Positions 56,002 to 64,000 of a stretch of 64,000 bases of DNA are shown here, one piece after another; the first letter of the stretch is position 1; every line of letters begins with the position of its first letter. The notes beneath the pieces are model-generated. The model did not search any database and was not told where the DNA came from. It saw nothing but the letters and a program-made list of their open reading frames with translations. Position numbers and translations under genes: made by a program. Source of the stretch: Brevibacterium gallinarum (lineage in GTDB: Bacteria; Actinomycetota; Actinomycetes; Actinomycetales; Brevibacteriaceae); contig NZ_JACSPY010000002.1 of the NCBI RefSeq assembly GCF_014836885.1, positions 1 to 64,000 on the forward strand. The letters are read 5' to 3'.

Positions 56002-56739
56002 ATGGAGTGTTCAGATGAGGACGTAATGGCTCTTTGCAAGCTCATCAAAGAAGAGCTGGGCACCGATGAGAAGAAGTGGTTCCAGCCTGATGGGTATGGC
56101 TGCGTTGCCTTGTCCGTCATCGACGCGATCTACTCGACCGGCAACCATTATTCAGGTGTTCTGAACGTTGTTTCTCGGTATCGTGCGCGACGCTCCAGTG
56201 AGAGCGGCAGCTGCGATGAAGAGAAGTGCGAGGACACTGCGTCGGACTTGGTGGAGGCCTTCGACCGGTGGGGAGGAATCGAAGGATTCGTTGAAGCAAC
56301 CGCGAATCGCTGGAAGACCTCGTCGAAGAAGGGCGCTCCGTACAAGGCATACGCGGTGTATGAGGCCGCCAAAATTCTGAAAGAGCATGGACTCGAAACG
56401 CCGCACGACTTGAAGGAGCAATTCTCCTGTCGTGAGAGTCGCGAAAAGTCAGACGTTACCCGCGAATGGAAAGGCATTACTGGCCAGCGCAGCGGCCTGA
56501 CGTGGCATTACTTTCTCATGCTCATCGGAATTCCTGGGGTCAAGGGCGATCGAATGATCACCAGTTACGTCTCACGGGCGCTAGGGAACCGCCATGTTTC
56601 GCCGACTGAAGCCTCCCGGCTCGTTGAAAGAGCCGCAGACGAACTGAACCTCGCATACGGCCGACTCGATCATGCAATGTGGCGAAAGGAATCGGGGCGC
56701 GACTTCATTGACGATTCGGCCCAGAAGTCGATGACGTGA
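56002..56739 (+). CDS. Helix-hairpin-helix / HhH-GPD-like protein
   Basis: 245 residues from ATG 56002, with GGGAGAGG just upstream; the frame is open from 55939. Mostly helical. Residues around GYGCVALSVIDAIYSTG and, near the end, LMLIGIPGVKGDRMITSYVSRAL resemble a helix-hairpin-helix as in base-excision glycosylases, but the catalytic lysine and aspartate motifs are not clear. Codon use is somewhat less GC-rich than neighbours. Identity uncertain. Confidence 0.6.
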   Translation: MECSDEDVMALCKLIKEELGTDEKKWFQPDGYGCVALSVIDAIYSTGNHYSGVLNVVSRYRARRSSESGSCDEEKCEDTASDLVEAFDRWGGIEGFVEATANRWKTSSKKGAPYKAYAVYEAAKILKEHGLETPHDLKEQFSCRESREKSDVTREWKGITGQRSGLTWHYFLMLIGIPGVKGDRMITSYVSRALGNRHVSPTEASRLVERAADELNLAYGRLDHAMWRKESGRDFIDDSAQKSMT

Positions 56740-56769
56740 CCACCGCCTCGGCGGCGGCTTCCTCCCTCG

Positions 56770-57084
56770 TTACCCGAGTTCCACTATCAGCACACCGGTT
56801 GCCACGAGCACGATGCCCAATCCCATCACCCAGGTGAGCGGTTCGCGGAAGAGCAGGTGGGACAGCACCGCCGTCAGGGCGACACCGCCGGCGGCCCAGA
56901 TGCCGTAGGCGACGGCCAGATCCATGCCGCTGGCGAGCGTGAGCGACAGGCACGAGAACGCGATGACGTAGCCGAGGCCGACGGCGACGTACCAGCCGCG
57001 GCCGCCGGTGACGGCCATGCGCAGACACAGCGTGGCGGCGACCTCGGAGACGATCGCGGCGGTGAGGAACACCCAGGCGATCAT
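56770..57084 (-). CDS. Small multidrug resistance (SMR) exporter subunit
   Basis: 104 residues, four transmembrane helices, with the conserved Glu14 in VSEVAATLCLR. It overlaps the upstream SMR gene by four bases (ATGA), so the two are probably obligate partners (as in EbrAB-type pairs). Proton-coupled export of cationic compounds is the family role. Confidence 0.92.
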   Translation of the reverse strand: MIAWVFLTAAIVSEVAATLCLRMAVTGGRGWYVAVGLGYVIAFSCLSLTLASGMDLAVAYGIWAAGGVALTAVLSHLLFREPLTWVMGLGIVLVATGVLIVELG

Positions 57085-57551
57085 GCCGGCCCCTCGGCGG
57101 TGTCAAGACCTTCGACCGACCGGTTCGCGGCGTGAGCGCCGAGCTCGATGCACAGCACTCCGGCGATGATGACGATGATGCCCGCACCCATAAGCCAGGA
57201 GAACGGCTCGGCGTAGATGATGACCGAGAGCACCGCGGTGAGCGCGACTCCGAAAGCCGCCCACACGCTGTAGGCGACACCCAGGCTGATGCCGGCGCGC
57301 AGCACCCCGGCCAGGCACGTGAAGGCGATGAGAAAGCCGGCCACCACGACGGCGTAGAGCACCGGGTGGGTCAGCGCGCCCTTGAGCGACAGCGACCCGG
57401 ACACCTCGGCGATGATCGCGACGACGAGCAGCCCCCAGCCGCGCAGCCGCCGTGGTGCTTCAGCCGTCCCGGCCACCGGAATCCTCCCGTCATGTGCAGC
57501 GTCATCCCAGGTGCACAGCCCGGGCATCACGCGACCCCCAGGCGGCAGCAC
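57081..57551 (-). CDS. Second SMR subunit with extended termini
   Basis: 156 residues (ATG 57551; ATG 57527 also possible). Four helices with a conserved glutamate in IIAEVSGSLSLKGAL, an N-terminal extension of about 40 residues and a C-terminal tail. First of the paired SMR unit. Confidence 0.9.
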   Translation of the reverse strand: MLPPGGRVMPGLCTWDDAAHDGRIPVAGTAEAPRRLRGWGLLVVAIIAEVSGSLSLKGALTHPVLYAVVVAGFLIAFTCLAGVLRAGISLGVAYSVWAAFGVALTAVLSVIIYAEPFSWLMGAGIIVIIAGVLCIELGAHAANRSVEGLDTAEGPA

Positions 57552-57594
57552 CTGGGTCAGTGTAGCGGTTCGGCGACGGCAGCGACGGCGCCTG

Positions 57595-57948
57595 TCAGAC
57601 GCCGGCCGACGGGCTGCCGGGCGAGTCCGTCTGGCGCTCGCCGTAGACGAGGACGAACTCGTCGATCGCCTCGCGCGTCAGATGCGCGATGTCGGAATTG
57701 AGCTTCTCCTCCAGCAGCAGCCGTTCGGCAAGGAGTTCGGCATGGGATTCGCGGGCTTCGTCAGCGGCTTCGAGGAGGGCTTCGCGTTCCTCGCCGTCGA
57801 GGTTCGGATCACCGGCCGTGATGCGCAGGCACTGCTCGCAGCGGGCGACTTCGCGCCGGGACTGCTCAGCCGCGTCGGTGAGGTCGTTGAGGATGGATTG
57901 GTTGTCGAGACAGTCTTCCCATTGGATCTGCGGCGTCATGGCTTTCAC
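57595..57948 (-). CDS. Hypothetical coiled-coil protein
   Basis: 117 residues, helical with an acidic heptad-like middle (EEREALLEAADEARESHAELLAERLLLEEK), starting MKAMTPQ (a second ATG is at 57939). CEQC gives a single CxxC. AGGTG lies before the start. No family recognised. Confidence 0.7.
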   Translation of the reverse strand: MKAMTPQIQWEDCLDNQSILNDLTDAAEQSRREVARCEQCLRITAGDPNLDGEEREALLEAADEARESHAELLAERLLLEEKLNSDIAHLTREAIDEFVLVYGERQTDSPGSPSAGV

Positions 57949-58155
57949 CTTTCTCGCTCCCCTGACCTAAGCATAAACAACACCGCTGACATTCGAGCTG
58001 AGAATCGCTCATTCCCGCCTGTGAGTATCGGCCCGGCACACGAGCCGGGATTCCGCTATTTCAGACAGTGAGCCATGCCCCGCCGCGCATAGGAGAGGTG
58101 ACGTGCCTTACAGTGAGCGGGAGAGGCCCACCTGAACGACCGCGGAGAACCGACC

Positions 58156-59475
58156 ATGACGACACGCACCGAACCGAGCTCCCCGACCCGGCCGCGGGGC
58201 ATCTGGCGCATCTTCGTCTTCTCCGCCATCGGCATCTTCATGTTCTTCGTGCCAATCACCATCGCCGGCACCAACACGATCCCACTCGACCACATCGTCA
58301 CCGGCATCAAGACCTACGCCGCACCGGTCGTGCCCTTCATCGTGCTGGCTCTCATCCTGCTCGGCACCTTGCGCCCATTCCTCACCGGCAGCTGGCGCGA
58401 CTCGCCGACCCGCACCGTGTTCTCCTTCCTCAACATCGCAGGCCTCATCGTCGCGATCCTCATCCTCACCTCACCGCCGGCCTGGCTGGCGGCTGAGGAC
58501 ATCGGGCCGTTCCTGTGGGAGAAGCTCGTCATCTCCGTCGGGCTCATCGTCCCGGTCGGGGCGATCTTCCTGGCGATGCTCGTCGGCTACGGGCTCATGG
58601 AGTTCATCGGCGTGCTCGTCCAGCCGATCATGCGCCCGGTCTGGCGCACCCCCGGCCGCTCGGCGATCGACGCAGTGGCCTCCTTTGTCGGCTCCTATTC
58701 CCTCGGACTGCTCATCACCAACCGCGTCTACCACCAGGGCAAATACACCGGCCGTGAGGCCGCGATCATCGCCACCGGCTTCTCGACGGTGTCTGCGACC
58801 TTCATGATCATCGTCGCCAGTGCGCTCGACCTCATGGACCACTGGCTGCTGTACTTCTTCACCACCCTGTTCGTCACGTTCCTCGTCACCGCGATCACCG
58901 TGCGCATCCCGCCGCTGTCGACGGTCCCGCACGACTACTGGCACGAAGCGACCCCGCAGCCGGAGGAGAAGCCTGCCGGATCCCGCCTGCGGGCAGCCTG
59001 GCAAGAGGCGCTCGAGGCCCTTGACCGGGCGCCGAGCTTCGGACGCAACATCTGGCTGAACTTCCGCGACGGCATCTACATGGCCGCCTCGATCCTGCCC
59101 TCGATCCTGTCGGTCGGGCTCATCGGCCTGCTGCTAGCCAAGTACACCCCGCTCTTCGAATGGTTCGGCTACCTGTTCTACCCGTTCACCTGGATCACCC
59201 GGATGAGCGAACCGCTGCTGACCGGCCAGGCGCTCTCGCTCGGCCTCGTCGAAATGTTCCTGCCCTCGACGCAGGTCGCCGATGTCGACTCGCTCGTCAC
59301 CCGCTTCGTCGTCGGCATCATCTCGGTCTCAGGCATCATCTTCTTCTCCGCCATGGTGCCCTCGATCCTCGCCACCGACATCCCGATCAAGCTGTGGCAC
59401 CTCGTCGTCATCTGGTTCGAACGCGTCGCCCTGTCGATCCTCATGGCCGCCCCGCTGGCCCACCTGCTGCTCTAG
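58156..59475 (+). CDS. YjiH-type membrane protein with nucleoside-recognition (Gate) domains
   Basis: 439 residues, about ten transmembrane helices. The block FVGSYSLGLLITNRVYHQGKYTGREAAIIATGFSTVSATFMI and the C-terminal Gate-like segment are typical of YjiH proteins. Substrate unknown. Stands alone before a GNAT gene. Confidence 0.85.
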   Translation: MTTRTEPSSPTRPRGIWRIFVFSAIGIFMFFVPITIAGTNTIPLDHIVTGIKTYAAPVVPFIVLALILLGTLRPFLTGSWRDSPTRTVFSFLNIAGLIVAILILTSPPAWLAAEDIGPFLWEKLVISVGLIVPVGAIFLAMLVGYGLMEFIGVLVQPIMRPVWRTPGRSAIDAVASFVGSYSLGLLITNRVYHQGKYTGREAAIIATGFSTVSATFMIIVASALDLMDHWLLYFFTTLFVTFLVTAITVRIPPLSTVPHDYWHEATPQPEEKPAGSRLRAAWQEALEALDRAPSFGRNIWLNFRDGIYMAASILPSILSVGLIGLLLAKYTPLFEWFGYLFYPFTWITRMSEPLLTGQALSLGLVEMFLPSTQVADVDSLVTRFVVGIISVSGIIFFSAMVPSILATDIPIKLWHLVVIWFERVALSILMAAPLAHLLL

Positions 59476-59497
59476 TCGGCTGTGCGACACTGATGTC

Positions 59498-60007
59498 ATG
59501 CTCGAGCCGCTCACCCGCCTGACCACTCGCGACGGTGCGGAGTTCGCCGTCCGCCGCGCCACCGCAGGCGACCTTCCAGCGATCGTCGCGCTGCTTGCCG
59601 ACGACCCGCTCGGCCAGTCACGCGAGTCCGCCACTGTCGATGACGCCTACCAGCAGGCCTTCGACGCCATCGACGCCGACCCCGGTCAGCTCCTCCTCGT
59701 CATCGAAACCGCTGGGCCCGCGCCCGAGGTGGTGGGCACCTGCCAGCTGACCTTCATTCCCGGCATCTCCCGGCACGGCACGTTGCGCGCCCAGATCGAA
59801 GCTGTTCGCATCCGTGCCGACCACAGCGGACAGGGCCTGGGCACGGCGCTCTTCACGTGGGCGATCTCCCACGCCCGCTCCCGCGGCTGTGGTCTCGTCC
59901 AGCTCACCACCGATCACTCCCGCGCTGACGCCCACCGCTTCTACGACCGCCTCGGCTTCACCGCCAGTCACACCGGCTACAAGCTGCTGCTGTCCGCCGA
60001 CAGCTGA
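59498..60007 (+). CDS. GNAT acetyltransferase
   Basis: 169 residues from ATG 59498. The acetyl-CoA motif is visible in RIRADHSGQGLGTALFTWA and motif B in FYDRLGFTASHTGYKLLL. Start falls 22 bases after the YjiH stop. Substrate unknown. Confidence 0.92.
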   Translation: MLEPLTRLTTRDGAEFAVRRATAGDLPAIVALLADDPLGQSRESATVDDAYQQAFDAIDADPGQLLLVIETAGPAPEVVGTCQLTFIPGISRHGTLRAQIEAVRIRADHSGQGLGTALFTWAISHARSRGCGLVQLTTDHSRADAHRFYDRLGFTASHTGYKLLLSADS

Positions 60008-60113
60008 GCCGGGCTCCAGCCATGCGGCTCGTCCAACAGCGATAATACGATGAGACGGATAACAGCTGGACTTCTGCATACGTGAGGTTTCCGGCCTGAT
60101 CGTCGGCGGAGGC

Positions 60114-61847
60114 ATGATGAGCGCAGGTGCGCTATTGCGCGACACACTGAGATTTCACTGGCGACCCCTGAGCGCCGCTGCTGGGCTCTCAGTTGTCGGC
60201 GCACTCTTGAGCCTCGGGCAGCCGCTAGTGGTCAACCATCTCATCGAGTCGATCAGCGCCGGAACAGGCACAGCCTCCCTGACGACGTGGATCGCCGGGC
60301 TGGTCCTGCTCGTCATCGGGGCCGCTGTCGTCGACGCGGGTGCCCAGCTGCTAGTGACACGAACAGCAGAGTCGGCCATCCGTCGCCTGCGCAGCACGAT
60401 TGTGCTGCGCGTGCTCCGACTGCCGATGCGCGTGCTTGACCGGCAGCGCTCCGGTGACCTCGTCACTCGCGTAGGATCCGACGCCACTCTGGTGCGAGAG
60501 ATGTTCACCGGCGGTCTTGTCGACGTCTTCGGCGGCCTGCTGCTCTTCGTCGGCGCCATCGCCGCCATGGTGTGGATCGACCCGGTCATGCTCGCCATCG
60601 TCCTGGGCATCGGCGGTACGGCGGTCATCGTCGTCATCGCAGCATCGGCGAAGATCCAGACGCTGACCCTGCAGGCCCAGAATGCCGTCGGCGACCTGTC
60701 TGCGCAGTTGGACCGTGCGATCTCGGCGGTGCGTACGATCCGCGCGGCGAACGCTGAACAGCGGGTTGGCGCAGACATGGATGCAATGGCCGACCGCGCC
60801 TACTATCGGGGAGTGCGCATCGCCCGAATCGAAGCGATGCTCGGGCCGGTCAGTGGCCTGACTCTGCAGGTGGCTTTCCTCGCCGTGCTCGGCATCGGCG
60901 GCATGCGGGTGGCGACAGGGGCGATCAGTGTCGCGGACCTCGTCTCCTTCATCCTCTTCCTGTTCCTCATCGCCGCCCCGCTCGGCCAGGCATTCTCTGC
61001 GATCACCACCGTACGCGCAGCCCTTGGAGCTTTCGAGCGAATCCGCGCAACGGTGAGCCTGCCGCTCGAAGGCGAGCAGGATCCACCGCACCCAGCCGGC
61101 TGCACACACGAGCTCGGGCCGCGCAACGAGATCTCGGCACACGCTGTCGGATTCGCATACGAACCCGGCCGACCCGTGCTCACGGACGTCAGCTTCAGCA
61201 TCGCCGACGGGTCCACAACTGCGATCGTCGGCCCTTCCGGGTCCGGGAAATCGACACTGCTGGCGCTGCTCGAGCGCTTCTACGATCCTGATTCAGGTGT
61301 GCTGTCGATCGACGGCACCGACATCACCTCGGTCTCTCGCCAGCAGCTGCGCACACGCATCGGCTATGTCGAGCAGCAGCCGCCGGCATTGGCCGGGACC
61401 GTGCGAGAGAACCTGCTCCTCGGCGCACCTGCCGCCACCGACGAAGAATGCGCCTCCGTCCTGGCCGCAGTGCGTCTGACCGATCGCTTCGACGCAGCCG
61501 AGGGGCTGGACACACAGCTCGGAGAGCGCGGCGTTAATCTCTCCGGCGGGCAGCGACAGCGCCTGGCGCTCGCTCGCACACTGCTGGCAGATCCCGGCAT
61601 CCTGCTGCTCGACGAGCCGACCGCCAGTGTCGACTCGCTGACCGAAGAGGTCATCCAGGACGCCATTGCCCGGCACAGCCACAACCGCACCACCGTCATC
61701 GTCGCCCACCGTCTGTCCACGGTCACCGCCGCCGATCAGATCCTCGTCCTCGCCGACGGTCAGATCGAAGCTGCCGGCACGCATACCGAACTGCTGGAAA
61801 CGAGCTCCCTCTATCGCGATCTCGCCGACCGTCAACTGCTCACCTGA
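60114..61847 (+). CDS. ABC exporter, fused membrane and ATPase domains
   Basis: 577 residues. Six-helix type-1 exporter membrane domain (about residues 15-310) precedes the ATPase with Walker A GPSGSGKST, signature NLSGGQRQRLALART, Walker B ILLLDEPTASVD and the switch histidine in VAHRLSTV. Works as a homodimer or with an unlinked partner; lipid or drug export is typical of the family. Confidence 0.94.
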   Translation: MMSAGALLRDTLRFHWRPLSAAAGLSVVGALLSLGQPLVVNHLIESISAGTGTASLTTWIAGLVLLVIGAAVVDAGAQLLVTRTAESAIRRLRSTIVLRVLRLPMRVLDRQRSGDLVTRVGSDATLVREMFTGGLVDVFGGLLLFVGAIAAMVWIDPVMLAIVLGIGGTAVIVVIAASAKIQTLTLQAQNAVGDLSAQLDRAISAVRTIRAANAEQRVGADMDAMADRAYYRGVRIARIEAMLGPVSGLTLQVAFLAVLGIGGMRVATGAISVADLVSFILFLFLIAAPLGQAFSAITTVRAALGAFERIRATVSLPLEGEQDPPHPAGCTHELGPRNEISAHAVGFAYEPGRPVLTDVSFSIADGSTTAIVGPSGSGKSTLLALLERFYDPDSGVLSIDGTDITSVSRQQLRTRIGYVEQQPPALAGTVRENLLLGAPAATDEECASVLAAVRLTDRFDAAEGLDTQLGERGVNLSGGQRQRLALARTLLADPGILLLDEPTASVDSLTEEVIQDAIARHSHNRTTVIVAHRLSTVTAADQILVLADGQIEAAGTHTELLETSSLYRDLADRQLLT

Positions 61848-61875
61848 ACCCGGCCACCTCGCCTGCAGACACGAC

Positions 61876-61906
61876 CGCGCCCGAGGCGGGTCCCACCTCG
61901 GTCGCG
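61876..61906. terminator. Hairpin between the convergent ABC and M23 genes
   Basis: CGCGCCCGAGGCGGG and CCCACCTCGGTCGCG form a 15-bp stem with two imperfect pairs and almost no loop, so an apical pair would open. Likely bidirectional terminator. Confidence 0.6.
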
Positions 61907-61942
61907 GATCTCACGCACGCAGCGTGCGCGGGTGCGAGCGGA

Positions 61943-62668
61943 TCATGGGGTGACCGGCGCATCGGAGCCGGCGTTGACGCCCTTGCGCTTGAGCCAGTCG
62001 TGCGGATCGATGAACCCGGTGTTCGTCGCGGACGTCCACTTCGCGCCGTTCGGCTCATCGCTGTTGACCATGACACCGAAGTGCAGGTGCGGGCCGGTGC
62101 TGTTGCCGGTGTTGCCGGCCTTACCGACGACCGAACCGGCCTTGACCTTGTCACCGGGCTTGACGTCGACGGCGCTCAGGTGGCCGTAGTAGCTGTACAT
62201 CTCATCGCCGCCGATCTCGCCGTGCTTGACGACAACACCGTTGCCGGTGTGGTGCTTGAGCGCTGAGCTCGGGCTCGTGTCGCCGACCGTCTTGCCGGTC
62301 TCGACGCGCAGCACCTCACCGTCGGTCACCGCGGTGATCGGGGTGCCGGTGGCCACCCCGTAGTCGGTGCCGAGGTGGAAGGAGTCCCCGCGCGGGCCGA
62401 ACACGCTGGTCGGGGCGCCGGAGCCGGCCGGCACCGGTGAGCTGTAGGAACGTTCGGCTGACTGTTCGGCCGACTGCTCGGCGACCGTTCCCGAGGCGGC
62501 GGGCGCCTGGGCGGCGTGGGCGGCGGCAGGGGAGAGGCCGCCGGCGAGCAGGCCGATGCCTGCAGCGGTGCCGACTGCTGCGGTAAGCAGGGTGCGGCGG
62601 CGCCGGGTGGGTGCTGGCGTTGCGGTCGTGGGAGTCGTGGTCGAGGGGGTGGGGATTGCGGAGGACAT
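61943..62668 (-). CDS. Secreted M23 peptidase (LytM type)
   Basis: 241 residues from ATG 62668, with GAAAGGTGG upstream. A Pro/Thr-rich start and signal-like segment (LLTAAVGTAAGIGLLAGGLSPAAAHA, Tat-like RRRR before it) precede the M23 domain with zinc motifs HLGTD and HLHFG. Probably cleaves peptidoglycan cross-links in the wall. The upstream leader (62669-62849) shows GGCCGGTC repeats but no riboswitch I can identify. Confidence 0.92.
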   Translation of the reverse strand: MSSAIPTPSTTTPTTATPAPTRRRRTLLTAAVGTAAGIGLLAGGLSPAAAHAAQAPAASGTVAEQSAEQSAERSYSSPVPAGSGAPTSVFGPRGDSFHLGTDYGVATGTPITAVTDGEVLRVETGKTVGDTSPSSALKHHTGNGVVVKHGEIGGDEMYSYYGHLSAVDVKPGDKVKAGSVVGKAGNTGNSTGPHLHFGVMVNSDEPNGAKWTSATNTGFIDPHDWLKRKGVNAGSDAPVTP

Positions 62669-62849
62669 GGATCCACCTTTCTGAAGATCTGGGATCTGTG
62701 CGTTCTCCGACCGGCCGTGGGTGACCGGCCATGTCCCACACAAGCAAGCGAAGCTGGAGTTTCCGTCAGCCGAAGCTCAGAGTTCGCTGGCCGGTCAGCC
62801 TTCCCAGTGTCTCTGGCCGGTCGTCAGGCAGCGGCCTAGACTCAGAGGC

Positions 62850-63718
62850 ATGCGCATCTTCACCGACGCCGATATCCGCACCCACCTGACCCCGCGCCTG
62901 GCCGTCGACACGATGTGCGCCGCGCTCGCTGCCGATGGACGCGATGAGCTCGCCTGCCCGCCCCGGCTGCGCGCACCGCTGCAGTCGGCTGGCCTCGATG
63001 CCGGCACCCTCGTCATCACGGCCGGCGCGACGAGAACGCATCTGGGCTACCGGTCCTATGTGCGCGACCGGCAGCTGCCGGCAGACACCGTGGAGGATCA
63101 GCTCGTCACGGCCTTCAACCGGGAGACCGGCGCGCTCGAGGCGATCGCCGTGGGCTCCCTGCTCGGCAACCGCCGCACCGGCGCACTCGGCGGGGCGGCC
63201 GGCAGGCCGCCCAGCAGCTGTGGGCGCTGCGTGCAGTCGTCGGGATCGAGGACGTGCGCATCTATGCGCCGACGCTCAAACGCCGCGCTGAACTGGCCGA
63301 ACACGCCGCCACCAGCTACGGGCTCACCGCCACGGCCGTGGAGACCGCTGAAGAGGCGGTGCGCGAGGCGAGCATCGTCATCCTCGCCACCACCTCCCAG
63401 ACCCCGGTCATCGACACCAGCTGGCTTGCCGAAGACTGCCTCATCTCCACGCTTGGGCCGGCCACCGCCTCGGGCTCGGAGATCCCCGACGATCTGCTCA
63501 CCGGCGCCTACGTCGTCACCGACGCCCGCGACCAGCACCTGGCCGACCCCGCGGCGCTGCTGCCGCCCGGCGGGGCCGAGGCGATCATCCCGCTCGGACA
63601 GATCGCCAACAACGAGGTCCGCCCGCGCACCGACGGCTGCCGCGTCTACCTCTCCCGCGGCTTAGCCGGAACCGAGGTCGCGCTCCTCACCGCGCTCGCC
63701 GACGCCGTCGACGGCTGA
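62850..63718 (+). pseudogene. Ornithine cyclodeaminase/mu-crystallin relic with internal deletion
   Basis: The N-terminal part (MRIFTDADIRTHLTPRLAVDTM, through GSLLGNRRTGALGG) and the C-terminal part (QQLWALRAVVGIEDVRIYAP to the end) are family-typical but in different frames. The region that should hold the NAD-binding glycine-rich loop is missing at about 63192-63210, so about 20-25 codons and the frame have been lost. The residual product cannot bind NAD. Confidence 0.85.
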
Positions 63719-63745
63719 GCACCGCGCGCCGGCGCCTCCCGAAAA

Positions 63746-63761
63746 CGTCCCCGCGGGGACG
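63746..63761. repeat. Perfect 16-base palindrome before the TRIC gene
   Basis: CGTCCCCGCGGGGACG lies between the relic gene and the TRIC-type gene; a terminator or regulatory site. Confidence 0.5.
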
Positions 63762-63810
63762 CGGGAGCAGCCGGTGCCTGCGCATGTGACGAGTGTCGTA
63801 GGCTGAGGCC

Positions 63811-64000
63811 GTGAACGTCTCAGTCGCACTGTTCGTCTTAGAACTCGTCGGCGTCTTCGCCTTCGCGATCTCGGGCAACCTGCTTGCCGCGCGCAAGGAC
63901 TTCGACATCACCGGCGGAGTGGTGCTCGGTTACCTTGCCAGCCTGGGCGGCGGCATCATCCGCGATGTCGTCCTCGGTGAGGTGCCGACGTCCCTGCGCG
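63811..64000 (+). CDS. TRIC (UPF0126) trimeric cation channel family protein, partial
   Basis: Starts at GTG 63811 and runs off the right edge. Visible residues include LVGVFAFAISGNLLAARKDFDITGG and LASLGGGIIRDVVLGEVP, the hallmark of the family (glycine-rich membrane channel). Only the first 63 residues are in the window. Confidence 0.92.
   Translation, partial: MNVSVALFVLELVGVFAFAISGNLLAARKDFDITGGVVLGYLASLGGGIIRDVVLGEVPTSLR

Noticed and set aside
33000-63480. Recurrent CCGCCTCGGGC/GCCCGAGGCGG motif
   Set aside because: It is frequent but in both orientations and mostly inside genes, consistent with codon preference and terminators; a genome-wide count would be needed to call it an architecture motif.

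Overview
The window is high-GC actinobacterial chromosome around the replication origin. The gene set and codon use suggest Micrococcales, and a Brevibacterium-like organism is my best guess; this is inference from gene content and no marker was searched. The core order follows the mycobacterial origin region: tRNA-Ala, DLW-39, tRNA-Ile, DUF3566, gyrA, gyrB, dciA, recF, dnaN, dnaA on the minus strand, then rpmH, rnpA, yidD, yidC, jag, rsmG, parA, parB on the plus strand, then cwlM-like, trxA, trxB, pseudokinase, murJ, DUF6049 and mutT4-like nudix on the minus strand, and pcnA on the plus strand. A second conserved block follows at 36-52 kb: PBP, membrane protein, rpsF, ssb, rpsR, rplI, dnaB.

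Region 1-4241 is the right end of an integrated element sitting at the 3' end of the tRNA-Ala gene. It carries an Erm(X)-like 23S rRNA methyltransferase with a 14-residue leader peptide and a convincing translational attenuator, two translationally coupled small AraC-type proteins with C-terminal cysteine motifs, a small ORF and a large serine recombinase. The recombinase ORF runs antisense through the tRNA gene. The left end of the element is outside the window.

Region 4.1-34 kb is replication, segregation and envelope housekeeping. DnaA boxes lie on both sides of dnaA, densest upstream of dnaA at 16007-16136. Six identical 14-bp parS palindromes lie between 19.78 and 22.34 kb, three of them inside parB and one over the stop codon of the cwlM-like gene. 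The cell-wall group (inactive amidase-like CwlM, pseudokinase, MurJ, DUF6049) mirrors the mycobacterial arrangement.

Region 34-52 kb holds an acyl-CoA synthetase, the PBP to dnaB block, a TipA-like MerR regulator, a DUF445 protein, a broken secreted phospholipase A2, an AT-rich islet with a secreted protein of unknown function, an ABC exporter pair and a cytochrome-b-like membrane protein. Region 52.5-57 kb is an accessory islet: an Xre/ImmA-type metallopeptidase followed by a PIN-like protein, an orphan ribbon-helix-helix protein with an operator over its start, a short conserved protein, a DUF2332 gene interrupted at a seven-C tract, a helix-hairpin-helix-like protein and a paired SMR exporter. 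Region 57.5-64 kb has a YjiH-type membrane protein, a GNAT enzyme, an ABC exporter, an M23 peptidase, an ornithine cyclodeaminase relic with an internal deletion, and the start of a TRIC-type channel.

Four loci appear broken (PLA2, DUF2332, ornithine cyclodeaminase, a fragment at 42.7 kb). Whether these are real or assembly errors cannot be decided from this sequence alone.
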